This document shows positions 7,352-14,756 of a DNA stretch of 20,688 bases, piece after piece (the stretch's first letter is position 1; every line of letters begins with the position of its first letter). Source of the stretch: an uncultured Bilophila sp. GTDB taxonomy: Bacteria; Desulfobacterota; Desulfovibrionia; Desulfovibrionales; Desulfovibrionaceae. The position numbers were made by a program, and so were the translations under genes. A model generated the notes under the pieces. It was not told the DNA's origin and did no database searches. It saw nothing but the letters and a program-made list of their open reading frames with translations. The stretch lies in NCBI GenBank assembly GCA_902373525.1, contig CABKMN010000040.1:1-20688 (forward strand), in the 5' to 3' direction.

Positions 7352-8788
7352 ATGGCCCGCATCCTTGTCGTCGATGACGAAAGCCTGAGCCGGGCGCTGG
7401 TCACGGAGGTGGGCGAATCCCTCGGGTACGAGGTGCTCGCCGCCGCGTCCATCAAGGAAGGTTTGGCCCTCGCGGAACGCGGGGTGGACGTCGTGCTTCT
7501 GGACGTGCTGCTGCCGGACGGCGACGGCCTCGCCCATGTGGAGACGTTCGCGCAGATGCCGGGACGTCCGGACGTGATCATCATCACCGGGTACGGCAGC
7601 GCCGACGCCGCCGAAACCGCCCTGCGCTCCGGCGCGTGGGAATATCTGGTCAAGCCGCTCCGCATCCGCGATCTTTCGCAGGCGCTCACGCAGGCCGTGC
7701 AATGGCGCAGCAGCCGGGACAACCAGTCCCGCAGCCTCCTCCTGCACCCGGACATTATCGGAGAAAGCCCCTCCCTGCTCGAAGCGCTGGAAGAACTTCA
7801 GGAGGCCGCCGCGAGCAACGTCAACGTCCTCATCACCGGGGAAACGGGGGTGGGCAAGGAACTCTTCGCCAGCGCCCTGCACGCCAACAGCCCGCGGGCG
7901 TCCGGGCCGTTCATCACCGTGGACTGCACCACCCTGCCGGAGACGCTGGTGGAAGCCCACCTTTTCGGGCACGCGCGGGGCGCGTTCACCGGCGCGGACC
8001 GGGCCCGCGAGGGCCTGCTCTCCGCCGCCGACCACGGCACGCTCTTTCTGGACGAAGTGGGCGAACTGCCCCTGCCCGTACAGGGGGCGTTCCTGCGCGC
8101 GCTGGAACTCCGGCGGTTCCGGCCCGTGGGCGAAGTCCGCGAGGTGGAAAGCGATTTCCGGCTCGTCGCCGCGACCAACCGCGATCTCGACGACATGGTG
8201 AGCATGGACCTGTACCGAAGCGATCTCCGCTTCCGCCTGCGGGGCATGACCATCCACGTCCCGCCGCTCCGCCGCCGCGTGGAGGACATCCCGCGGCTCG
8301 CCGAGCACTTCACCGCCCGCTATTGCCAGCGGCACGGTCTCCCGCCCAAGGAACTGACCTCCTGCTGTCTGGACATGCTCGCGGCCTATTCGTGGCCCGG
8401 CAACGTGCGCGAGCTGCGCCACACCATCGAGCGGGCCTGCGCCGCCGCCGGGGACGGCATCCAGCTGTTCACCCGGCACCTGCCCACGGAAATCCGCATC
8501 GAACTGGCCCGCAAGCGGCTCGTGCACCTTTCGGCGCCCGCGCCCGCGCCGGAACAGACCACGTCGGAACCGACCGTCGAGGTTCCGATCCCGTCCGCGC
8601 CGCAGGGCGATCCCGAATCGTTTCCCACGCTCCGCGACATGAAGGCCAAGGCCGAAAGGACCTATCTCGCCGGACTGTTCGCCGCCTGCGGGGGCGACGT
8701 CCGCCGGGCGGCGAACATCGCCGGGGTTTCCCGAGGCCATTTCTACGAACTGCTCAGAAAGTACGAACTGGAACGTCCGGGCGTATAG
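7352..8788 (+). CDS. Sigma-54-dependent response regulator (NtrC family, NrfR-like)
   Basis: The 478-residue product has a receiver domain (about 2-118; Asp8, Asp9, Asp51, Lys101), a complete AAA+ sigma-54 interaction domain (about 134-370) and a C-terminal Fis-type helix-turn-helix (about 436-472). The AAA+ domain shows Walker A GETGVGKE 163-170, the sigma-54 contact GAFTGA 210-215, Walker B LFLDE 231-235 and WPGNVREL 348-355. A Pro/Ala/Glu-rich linker spans about 394-425. The start codon lies one base after the kinase stop and its GAGG ribosome site is inside the kinase gene, so the two are coupled. It probably receives phosphate from the kinase Hpt domain and activates nrfHA, as reported for NrfR of Desulfovibrio vulgaris. 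Confidence 0.93.
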   Translation: MARILVVDDESLSRALVTEVGESLGYEVLAAASIKEGLALAERGVDVVLLDVLLPDGDGLAHVETFAQMPGRPDVIIITGYGSADAAETALRSGAWEYLVKPLRIRDLSQALTQAVQWRSSRDNQSRSLLLHPDIIGESPSLLEALEELQEAAASNVNVLITGETGVGKELFASALHANSPRASGPFITVDCTTLPETLVEAHLFGHARGAFTGADRAREGLLSAADHGTLFLDEVGELPLPVQGAFLRALELRRFRPVGEVREVESDFRLVAATNRDLDDMVSMDLYRSDLRFRLRGMTIHVPPLRRRVEDIPRLAEHFTARYCQRHGLPPKELTSCCLDMLAAYSWPGNVRELRHTIERACAAAGDGIQLFTRHLPTEIRIELARKRLVHLSAPAPAPEQTTSEPTVEVPIPSAPQGDPESFPTLRDMKAKAERTYLAGLFAACGGDVRRAANIAGVSRGHFYELLRKYELERPGV

Positions 8789-8827
8789 GAAAAGCGCCGT
8801 CTCGGACTCGGTTGCCGGAAAAGGCCT

Positions 8828-8926
8828 CCCGACCTCCGCATCATCCCATTGCGAACGAAACGGACGGTTCCGCACCCGGATACGACATCCGCTGCGGAAC
8901 CGTCCGTTTGATTCCGAGAGGTCGGG
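8828..8926. terminator. Nested palindrome between convergent genes
   Basis: A 17-bp perfect stem (8858-8874 with 8893-8909) encloses an inner five-pair stem (8877-8881 with 8887-8891). It is itself enclosed by an outer nine-pair stem (8828-8836 with 8918-8926). It separates the convergent response-regulator and L,D-transpeptidase genes, so it probably terminates both. TTT ends the main stem on each strand, but there is no long U-tract. Confidence 0.7.
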
Positions 8927-8987
8927 CCGTCCCCTTCCTGCGCTCCGCCGCGCCGAGGGGATACGCCCGAAAAAAAGTACCGTCACC

Positions 8988-9839
8988 TCAAGCGCCGCCT
9001 TCCTCACCGACGATCAGGAAACCGTCTCCAATCCGCTGCCAGTACAGACGGCGTATGCCGGACCATGTGCCGTCGGGAGCGCGCTGCGTGAACCACGACA
9101 CCCAGTAGCCCGGCCCTTCAAGCGTCCGCACCGTACCGAAGCGCGGCTTGCCGCCTCTTTTGGCGAACCGCCGCTGCGCGTTGCGGGCGGCTTCGAGGGA
9201 CCGGCGCGTGAAGCCGCTTTCGGGCGCGTACAGCGCGTCGAGCGGAGCCTGCCGTTCCCACGCCTCGCACCAGTCGCGCGTCCGGCGCTCGACCTGCCGC
9301 ACGGCCTCGCTCTCTACGGGATGGGCCACGGTTTTCGCGGTTTCGCCGATGACGACCGGCGTGCCCGGCTTGAGCTTCGGCCCGACCACGGCGATGTCCT
9401 TGAGGTTCAGGACCACGCACCCCCGGCTTTCGCGCGGCGTGACGGCATGGCCGCGGCTGTGCACCCAAATGCCCGATCCGGTCTTGCCGCGCAGGCGATC
9501 CACGGGGTTGGGGTAGTCGAGGATGTAGGCTTCGCCGCCGTAGTCCTCAAAATCCAGCCGGTCGGTCCGCTTGCGCAGCACGAAATAGACGCCTTCCGGC
9601 GTCTTCAGATCGCCGCGCACCTGTTTGTCGCCTTCCCGCTGCCCGGTGGTGCAGACGAACGGGCGCACCGTCCCGCCTTCCAGCAGGAACAGACGCTGTT
9701 TCGCCTTGTCCACGGCGACCACGGGCAGGTCCAGCGGGCCCGTCACGGCCTCCCACGCTCCGGCGTCCGGGGCGAAAGCCAGACCGGCAACAAGACATAC
9801 GAAACACCCCAACCTCACGGCGGCTCGTCCAAACGGCAT
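8988..9839 (-). CDS. Secreted L,D-transpeptidase (YkuD) with C-terminal NTF2-like domain
   Basis: The 283-residue product begins with a signal peptide (about 1-28, ending near APDAGA). The YkuD domain (about 38-165) contains the catalytic pair His127 (GIWVHSRG) and Cys141 in the SRGC signature 138-141. Such enzymes make 3-3 cross-links in peptidoglycan or attach lipoproteins to it in the periplasm. The last 110 residues (RDWCEAW..., ending in YWQRIGDGFLIVGEE) resemble the NTF2-like tail of Cds6-type L,D-transpeptidases. The start at 9839 has AAAGGAG eight bases upstream. Part of that ribosome site can pair in a small hairpin (9850-9865). No operon partner; its own promoter is not obvious. Confidence 0.9.
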   Translation of the reverse strand: MPFGRAAVRLGCFVCLVAGLAFAPDAGAWEAVTGPLDLPVVAVDKAKQRLFLLEGGTVRPFVCTTGQREGDKQVRGDLKTPEGVYFVLRKRTDRLDFEDYGGEAYILDYPNPVDRLRGKTGSGIWVHSRGHAVTPRESRGCVVLNLKDIAVVGPKLKPGTPVVIGETAKTVAHPVESEAVRQVERRTRDWCEAWERQAPLDALYAPESGFTRRSLEAARNAQRRFAKRGGKPRFGTVRTLEGPGYWVSWFTQRAPDGTWSGIRRLYWQRIGDGFLIVGEEGGA

Positions 9840-9849
9840 GCGGCGGCTC

Positions 9850-9865
9850 CTTTCTTTTAAGAAAG
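9850..9865 (-). promoter_or_regulatory. Small hairpin overlapping the L,D-transpeptidase ribosome site
   Basis: CTTTCTT and AAGAAAG pair with a two-base gap directly before GAG of the Shine-Dalgarno AAAGGAG. The stem would hold half of the ribosome site. The core resembles that of the hairpin at 20201-20226. Confidence 0.35.
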
Positions 9866-9931
9866 TTCATATCCTGACCCGCGCCCGGCTTTTTGTCGAG
9901 CCCCTTAGGTTTCTGAGACCCTTCTCCGCAC

Positions 9932-9963
9932 AAAAGCCCCCCGGACCGCGATCCGGGGGGCTT
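9932..9963 (-). terminator. Intrinsic terminator of pyrE
   Basis: A 12-bp perfect GC-rich stem (9934-9945 with 9952-9963) with a six-base loop is followed on the minus strand by CTTTTG. It lies about 60 bases past the pyrE stop and is a good intrinsic terminator. Confidence 0.85.
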
Positions 9964-9989
9964 GGTTCCATTCACAATCCTGATCGTCA

Positions 9990-10015
9990 GGCCGACGGAC
10001 GGCATGCCGTCGGCC
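9990..10015 (-). other. Hairpin just after pyrE
   Basis: GGCCGACGG pairs perfectly with CCGTCGGCC across eight bases, starting ten bases past the pyrE stop. With no U-tract it more likely stabilises the 3' end than terminates; the terminator proper is at 9932-9963. Confidence 0.5.
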
Positions 10016-10024
10016 CTCGGAAAC

Positions 10025-10588
10025 CTAGTCTTCCTTCGCCAGTTCCACCAGTTCGGGACGGGTGAACAGGGCGCGGAGCTGGTATCCGGCGGCTTCGATG
10101 GCCTCCCGGCCCCCTTCGCCGCGATCGAGCACGGTGCACACCGCCACGACGTTCAGGCCCGCGTCCTTCACGCGTTCGCACGCCTTCATGAGCGAGCCGC
10201 CGGTGGTGACCACGTCCTCGACCATCGCCACGGGATCGCCGGGCTTGAAGTTGGAAAGGCCCTCGACGTACTGGTTGGTGCCGTGGCCCTTGGATTCCTT
10301 ACGCACGATGAGTCCGGCGAGCGGACGGCCCTTTTCGTGGGAAATCACGGTGGTGGCGGAGATCAGCGGGTCGGCGCCCAGCGTCATGCCGCCGATGCCC
10401 TTGATGTCCAGATCGGCCAGCAGTTCGTTGAACAGCGTCCCGATGAGCCACGAGCCCTCGGGGTGCAGCGCGGTCTGGCGGCAGTCGAAATAGTAGTCGC
10501 TCTTGCGGCCCGAGGCGAGGGTGAAATCCCCTTCGCGGTAGGAACGTTCGATCAGAATCTTGGCGAGGCGCTTCTTGAGTTCGCGCAT
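10025..10588 (-). CDS. pyrE: Orotate phosphoribosyltransferase
   Basis: The 187-residue product transfers phosphoribosyl from PRPP to orotate in pyrimidine synthesis. The PRPP-binding motif MVEDVVTTGGS is at 122-132 and the flexible catalytic loop VRKESKGHG at 96-104. Length is near the family norm. The frame is open back to 10684 and into purB, but the ATG at 10588 has AGGAG six bases upstream and begins the conserved protein. It follows purB by 85 bases on the same strand, so purine and pyrimidine genes may be co-transcribed, although a repeat-family palindrome lies between them. Confidence 0.93.
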   Translation of the reverse strand: MRELKKRLAKILIERSYREGDFTLASGRKSDYYFDCRQTALHPEGSWLIGTLFNELLADLDIKGIGGMTLGADPLISATTVISHEKGRPLAGLIVRKESKGHGTNQYVEGLSNFKPGDPVAMVEDVVTTGGSLMKACERVKDAGLNVVAVCTVLDRGEGGREAIEAAGYQLRALFTRPELVELAKED

Positions 10589-10611
10589 GGTCGGCTCCTG
10601 TGGATGCTGAA

Positions 10612-10666
10612 TGTGGTACCGGGGAAGGGAGGAGAAAGCCCTCTTCAGAAAGGTTCCCCCTCCTCC
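10612..10666. repeat. Degenerate member of the palindrome family between purB and pyrE
   Basis: TGGTACCGGGGAAGGGAGGA, then GAAAGCCCTCTTCAGAAAGG and a C-rich arm, match the layout of the elements at 1-60 and 20615-20688. The perfect part of the stem is short (GGAGGAG, 10628-10634, with CTCCTCC, 10660-10666). It lies just past the purB stop and may attenuate read-through into pyrE. Confidence 0.5.
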
Positions 10667-10673
10667 AACGCCC

Positions 10674-11984
10674 TTATTCCCCAAACACGCGCTTGAGGAT
10701 GTCGCCTTCGTGGCGGAGATAGAACTGGGGATCGAACAGCCCGGCGAAGGTTTCCTCGCTGAGGCGGCCGTTGATTTCGGGGTCGGCCTTGATGAGCTCG
10801 GGGAAGGACCGGCGGGTCTCCCAGCTCTTCATGGCGTTGCGCTGCACCATCACATAGGCTTCCTGACGCGGGATGCCGGTTTCGATGAGGGCGGTGAGCA
10901 CGCGCTGCGAGAAGTAGAGGCCGAAGGAACTTTCCAGATTGCGGGCCATGTTCTCGGGCATGATGCGCAGCCCTTCAAGCAGACGGCAGAGGCGATGCAG
11001 CACGTAGTCCGTGAGGATCGTGGAGTCGGGCATGATCACGCGCTCCACGGAGGAGTGGCTGATGTCGCGTTCGTGCCAGAGCGCCTGATTTTCCAGCGCG
11101 GCCAGCGCGTTGGTGCGGATAAGGCGGGACAGGCCGGTCATGTTCTCGGCGGAAATGGGGTTCTTCTTGTGCGGCATGGCGGAGGAACCCTTCTGGCCCT
11201 TGGCGAACCCTTCCTCCACTTCGCGGACTTCGGTACGCTGGAGGTGGCGCAGTTCGACGCAGATGCGTTCGATGGTCCCGGCGGTCACGGCAAGCGCGGT
11301 AAAGTAGGCGGCGTGGCGGTCGCGCTGGATGACCTGCGTGGACACTTCGTCCACCTTGAGTCCGAGCAGTTCGCACACGATGGCTTCGACTTCGGGGGAA
11401 AGCACGGTGTAGGTGCCCACCGCGCCGGAGAGCTTGCCCACGCGCATGTCGTCGAGGGCGGCGGCGAACCGGGCGCGGTCGCGCTTGAATTCGGCATAGA
11501 AGCCCGCCATCTTGAGCGCGAAGCTGGTGGGTTCGGCGTGGATGCCGTGCGTGCGGCCCATGCAGAGCAGCCCCTGATGATCCAGCGCGAGCTTTTTGAG
11601 CACGGCGAGAACGCGGTCGAACGCCTTGAGGATCAGCTCGCCCGCCTCCACCATGAGCAGCGAACCCGCCGTGTCCACGATGTCGGACGAGGTGCAGCCC
11701 AGATGGATGAACCGGGACACCGGGCCGACCTTCTCTTCGATGGCGGTCAGAAACGCGATGACGTCGTGACGGGTCGTTTCCTCGATTTCGATGGCGCGAT
11801 CCACGAAGGCGCGATCCACGGTGAAGTCGGCTTCCTTGCGGAGCGTTTCCATATCGGCGTCGGAAATTTCGCCGACGCGGTTCCACGCCTCGCACACGGC
11901 CATCTCAACGCGCAGCCATGCCTGATAGCGGTTTTCCGGCGTCCAAATCTTGCCCATCTCCGGGCGGGTGTAGCGTTCTATCAT
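10674..11984 (-). CDS. purB: Adenylosuccinate lyase
   Basis: The 436-residue product belongs to the fumarase/aspartase superfamily. It removes fumarate from SAICAR and from adenylosuccinate in purine synthesis. The superfamily signature GSSAMPHKKNP is at 266-276, with TSSD at 98-101, GRTHG at 143-147 and TRHDV at 71-75. The length is typical of the short bacterial type. The start at 11984 has GAGGAG five bases upstream. A terminator-like hairpin with a run of six Us (12005-12034) ends about 20 bases before the start, leaving little room for a promoter of its own, so transcription may pass through that hairpin. Confidence 0.96.
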   Translation of the reverse strand: MIERYTRPEMGKIWTPENRYQAWLRVEMAVCEAWNRVGEISDADMETLRKEADFTVDRAFVDRAIEIEETTRHDVIAFLTAIEEKVGPVSRFIHLGCTSSDIVDTAGSLLMVEAGELILKAFDRVLAVLKKLALDHQGLLCMGRTHGIHAEPTSFALKMAGFYAEFKRDRARFAAALDDMRVGKLSGAVGTYTVLSPEVEAIVCELLGLKVDEVSTQVIQRDRHAAYFTALAVTAGTIERICVELRHLQRTEVREVEEGFAKGQKGSSAMPHKKNPISAENMTGLSRLIRTNALAALENQALWHERDISHSSVERVIMPDSTILTDYVLHRLCRLLEGLRIMPENMARNLESSFGLYFSQRVLTALIETGIPRQEAYVMVQRNAMKSWETRRSFPELIKADPEINGRLSEETFAGLFDPQFYLRHEGDILKRVFGE

Positions 11985-12004
11985 GGGTTCTCCTCAAAGA
12001 AAGT

Positions 12005-12034
12005 AAAAAACGGCGCGGACAAACGCCCACGCCG
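12005..12034 (-). terminator. Terminator or attenuator hairpin between fmdB-like gene and purB
   Basis: On the minus strand a 10-pair stem (12030-12034, 12029 as a G-U pair, 12025-12028, with 12011-12020) and a four-base loop are followed directly by six Us. This is the best textbook intrinsic terminator in the window. It starts about eight bases after the zinc-ribbon gene stop and ends about 20 bases before the purB start. Confidence 0.8.
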
Positions 12035-12041
12035 CGACACA

Positions 12042-12341
12042 TCAGGCCGTAGCCGCATCGGAACTCTTGCCGCCGGAACCGGTCGCCTCCGCCTTCGCGG
12101 GGGCCGCATCCTTCGCGGCGTCCTTCGCCGGGGACGCCCCGTTTTCGGAACCGGACGCCTTCCCGCCGTAGCAGGACGCGAACCAGCCGCCTCCTTCCAG
12201 CTTGAAGGAGGTGTGCGACATGATCCGCTCGGACTTCCCGCCGCACTTGGGACAGGATTCAAGCTCCGGGGAATCAAACGTTTTTACCCATTCTTCAAAC
12301 ACGTTGCCGCACTTCCGGCAACAATATTCGTAAATCGGCAT
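12042..12341 (-). CDS. FmdB-type zinc-ribbon protein
   Basis: The 99-residue product begins MPIYEYCCRKCG, the hallmark of the FmdB/CxxC_CxxC_SSSS regulatory family. Two CxxC knuckles (Cys8/Cys11 and Cys30/Cys33) form one zinc ribbon in residues 1-45. The C-terminal 40 residues are an Ala/Lys/Ser/Gly-rich low-complexity tail. Family members are small proteins once linked to formamidase regulation; their molecular role is unclear. The start at 12341 has GGAG seven bases upstream; the open frame reaching back to 12593 crosses hairpins and is not credible. It sits between the 38-residue basic protein and purB. Confidence 0.88.
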   Translation of the reverse strand: MPIYEYCCRKCGNVFEEWVKTFDSPELESCPKCGGKSERIMSHTSFKLEGGGWFASCYGGKASGSENGASPAKDAAKDAAPAKAEATGSGGKSSDAATA

Positions 12342-12442
12342 CGGTAGGCTCCGCCAGGGTTTGAGGACCGCCGCAGGCAATCCGCTCTGTGAAAAGCAGC
12401 CGGGACGCCTCGCGGCCTCCCGGAATTTGGACAAAGGAGAAA

Positions 12443-12470
12443 CAGCGGAAGCGCCGAGGCGCATCCGCTG
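12443..12470 (-). terminator. Terminator-like hairpin after the 38-residue gene
   Basis: CAGCGGA pairs with TCCGCTG, then one mismatch and four to five GC pairs; the minus strand continues with TTT. It is about 40 bases after the stop of the small basic protein gene and follows a second hairpin, so the two may terminate that transcript. Confidence 0.6.
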
Positions 12471-12474
12471 CTTC

Positions 12475-12493
12475 GTGCCGGGCATCCCGGCAC
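12475..12493 (-). other. First hairpin after the 38-residue gene
   Basis: GTGCCGGG and CCCGGCAC form eight perfect pairs around a three-base loop, about 18 bases past the stop. It probably acts together with the hairpin at 12443-12470. Confidence 0.55.
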
Positions 12494-12510
12494 AAGAAAA
12501 ATCCTCAGAC

Positions 12511-12627
12511 TTACTTGCTGTTCTTCGCAGCGGCCTGAGCTTCGTGAATGCGGGCCTTGATGCGCTCGGCGCGACGCTTGCGACGACGATCAAGTTCCTT
12601 CTTACGCTCGATTTTCTTATGGGCCAT
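12511..12627 (-). CDS. 38-residue highly basic protein of unknown function
   Basis: A short gene with a strong ribosome site (GAGGAG, seven bases before the ATG at 12627) encodes 38 residues starting MAHKKIERKK and ending AAAKNSK. Eight Lys and eight Arg against five acidic residues give a net charge near +11. There is no Cys, aromatic residue or membrane segment, and the pattern suggests one long helix. The Arg/Lys-rich centre (DRRRKRRAER, 13-22) suggests RNA or ribosome binding, but I cannot name a family with certainty. A possible promoter lies upstream and two hairpins lie downstream, so it looks like a single-gene unit. Confidence 0.8.
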   Translation of the reverse strand: MAHKKIERKKELDRRRKRRAERIKARIHEAQAAAKNSK

Positions 12628-13104
12628 GACTGTACTCCTCAAAGTGAAAACGTAATCTGTGGATAATTACAGCCAATCCTCCCGTTTGTCCAGTGAAAAC
12701 CTGCCGGGAGGCCCGCGCCGCCGGACGCCCCACGTTTCCCCTCTGCCCGCCTCCGGCCGCCGGGAGAGGCTCGGTCGATGAATGCCGTCCAGATTGCTCA
12801 CCCCCGCCCCGCCGGGAGACGCTCCCCAAAGAAAAGGTCGGCGCGGAACCGAACCCGACGCCGACCCGAACGGACGTTGAAAAGGCCGTGTCCCCAAACG
12901 GCGAATCGAGAGGGGCCGGAAAGCCGCCGCCACAAGCGTTTCGGCAATGTCCGGCGCTATGAAGCGCGTACGCCATTGCCCCCGCAACGCGCAACCGTCC
13001 GAGCCGGTTCGTCAACCGCCGCCTTGGACGCCGCCGGTCGAAAAGGGGAAAGGCTCAGGAAAGGGGGACGCGCTCCCCCTTTCCCCGGAACGTTTCCCCC
13101 GCGC
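12628..13104. other. Gene-free stretch
   Basis: Between the 38-residue gene and the efflux outer-membrane gene I see no coding sequence with a plausible start and ribosome site. The left edge holds a possible minus-strand promoter (TGGACA, complement of 12687-12692, and TGTAAT, complement of 12666-12671, but only 15 bases apart). The right edge holds the hairpin at 13058-13084. Open frames crossing it lack stops because of GC content and read as Arg/Pro/Ala-rich noise. Confidence 0.5.
13058..13084 (-). terminator. Hairpin after the outer-membrane efflux gene
   Basis: GGAAAGGGGGA and TCCCCCTTTCC form 11 perfect pairs around a five-base loop, 20 bases past the stop codon. No long U-tract directly follows; CCTTTTCG lies further on. 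It is a loose relative of the window's palindrome family. Confidence 0.65.
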
Positions 13105-14484
13105 CTACTCCCACCCGCCGCCGAGGGCGAGGCAGACGTTGACGATGGAGGACAAGCGTTCGCTGCGGGCCGCGGCAAGCTGCATCTCGCTGTCGAACAG
13201 GGAACGCTCGGCGTCCAGCACTTCCAGATAGGAGGAATAGCCGTTGTCGTAGCGCATGCGGGCGAGGTTCACGGAGAGGCGAAGCTCCTTGACCGTGCGT
13301 TCCAGCGACGCGACCACGTTGCACACCTCGGCCTGACGGGTCAGGGCGTCGCGCATGTCCTTGAAGGCCCCCTGCACGGTCTTCTCATAGGCGGCCAGCG
13401 ATTCGCGCTGCTGCGCCTCGGCGGCCTCGACCCCGTACTTCACCCGTCCGAAATCGAGCAGCGGCACGGAGGCCGACCCGCCGTAGCTCCACGTCTTGAG
13501 CGGATTGCTCATGAGCGTGTGCAGCTCGGGGCTGACCACGCCGAACATGCCGGTCAGGGAAATGGTCGGGAACCATGCGGCCTTGGCGACGCCGATATTG
13601 GCGTTGGCGCTCTTGACGTTCATCTCGGCCTGCTGGATGTCCGGACGGCGCTCCAGCAGATCGGACGGCACGCCCGCAGGGATGACCGGCGGCGTGGGGA
13701 TGTTTTCCAGCGAATTGCCGCGCTTGATCGTGCCGTCCATGATCTCGCGGGGCGAGCGCCCGAGCAGGGCCGCCAGGGCGCTTTCCGCCGCGTCGCGGGA
13801 AATGCGCGTCTGGTAGAGGGCCGTCTTCGCGGTTTCCACCTCGGTCTTGGCCCGGCTCAGGTCCAGTTCGTTGATGAGGCCCTGTTCATAACGGGCCGTA
13901 TAAATCTTGAGCGCGTCCTCGCGGGTCCTGACCGTGCGTTCCGCGGTGGACTGCTGGAGGTCGAGGCTGCGCAGGAGGAAGTAGGCGTTGGCCGTCTGGG
14001 CCGCGATGGAGAGCTGTACGCCCCGCTGCGCGGCTTCGGTGCCGAGCATCTGGTACAGGGCGGCTTCACGGGCGTTGCGGAGCTTGCCCCACAGATCGAG
14101 TTCCCACGAAGCTCCGAAGCCCGCCGAGAAGGGCGAAGGCGTACCGGTCTTGATCTTGGTGTTGTCCACCCACGTCTGCGTGCCCTCGGCCTGCCCGCTG
14201 AGCAGCGGGAGCAGTTCCGCACGCGCCACGCCGAGCTGCGCCCGCGCGTAGTCCACGCGCGCCACGGCCACGGCGATGTCGCGGTTGGCGGTCAGCGCCT
14301 CGGCCACAAGCGTATTCAGCGTGGGATCGTCGAAACGCTTCCACCACTGGACGTCGAGGCGTTCGGCGCGCGCCGGATCGCCTTTCCACGTCTCGGGCAA
14401 TTCCATCTGAGGGCGCTGGTACGCCGGGGCGAACGAGCACCCCGCCAGACCAAGAATCATCAAGCCTACTGCAATGATACGCAT
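13105..14484 (-). CDS. RND efflux outer-membrane factor lipoprotein (NodT/OprM family)
   Basis: The 459-residue product begins with a lipoprotein signal (LGLAGC, Cys16) and carries the two OEP repeats of TolC-like channels. Recognisable family stretches are SFAPAYQRP near 17-25, WWKRFDDPTLNTLV, SWELDLWGKLRNAREAA, LLERRPDIQQAE and the C-terminal YDNGYSSYLEVLDAERSLF. It forms the trimeric outer-membrane duct of a tripartite pump. The start at 14484 has GAGGAGGAG upstream; an open frame back to 14796 overlaps the pump gene's terminator and is not real. It follows the pump gene by 272 bases with strong hairpins between, so it may have its own promoter or be expressed at a lower level. Confidence 0.93.
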   Translation of the reverse strand: MRIIAVGLMILGLAGCSFAPAYQRPQMELPETWKGDPARAERLDVQWWKRFDDPTLNTLVAEALTANRDIAVAVARVDYARAQLGVARAELLPLLSGQAEGTQTWVDNTKIKTGTPSPFSAGFGASWELDLWGKLRNAREAALYQMLGTEAAQRGVQLSIAAQTANAYFLLRSLDLQQSTAERTVRTREDALKIYTARYEQGLINELDLSRAKTEVETAKTALYQTRISRDAAESALAALLGRSPREIMDGTIKRGNSLENIPTPPVIPAGVPSDLLERRPDIQQAEMNVKSANANIGVAKAAWFPTISLTGMFGVVSPELHTLMSNPLKTWSYGGSASVPLLDFGRVKYGVEAAEAQQRESLAAYEKTVQGAFKDMRDALTRQAEVCNVVASLERTVKELRLSVNLARMRYDNGYSSYLEVLDAERSLFDSEMQLAAARSERLSSIVNVCLALGGGWE

Positions 14485-14546
14485 ATGTTCTCCTCCTCGG
14501 GAGAAAAAAGAACGCCTCCGGCGGGCAGGACTCCGCCCTGCACCCG

Positions 14547-14567
14547 CAAGGGGCGAGCCGCCCCTTG
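14547..14567. other. Hairpin upstream of the outer-membrane factor gene
   Basis: CAAGGGGCG and CGCCCCTTG form nine perfect pairs with a three-base loop, 60-80 bases before the start codon. It could be part of the leader of a separately transcribed outer-membrane factor gene. Confidence 0.4.
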
Positions 14568-14670
14568 ACCCGGCGTAACACTCATCCACGTTTCCGCGTC
14601 CGCACCGTCTCCGGACCCCGTCCCCGACGACACTTTCACCCGGCCATTCATCCCGAACCGTTGCGTCTCC

Positions 14671-14752
14671 CCCCGTATGAACGTCTTTGGGAGAGGGGGC
14701 GGGGGTTGGGGAAGGGAAGGCCGTTCTTCGGAAAGGCCCTCCCTTCCCCAAC
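14671..14752. repeat. Palindrome-family element and terminator after the RND pump gene
   Basis: The stem 14705-14717/14740-14752 has 13 perfect pairs, then an A/C mismatch and four more GC pairs (14719-14722 with 14735-14738). It starts four bases past the pump stop codon. Its plus-strand left flank (from CCCCGTATGAACGTCTT at 14671) matches that of the element at 20615-20688, showing that the repeat is longer than the hairpin. Confidence 0.7.
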
Positions 14753-14756
14753 GGTT

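Noticed and set aside
5304..7388. A 694-codon frame overlapping the kinase gene
   Set aside because: Arg/Pro/Ala-rich frame-shifted shadow; the kinase frame has all expected motifs.
10589..10684. N-terminal extension of PyrE overlapping the purB end
   Set aside because: It reads through a palindromic repeat; the family start coincides with the ATG at 10588, which has a good ribosome site.
12778..14568. A long plus-strand open frame opposite the outer-membrane factor
   Set aside because: Low-complexity shadow of a recognised minus-strand gene, extended by chance into gene-free DNA.
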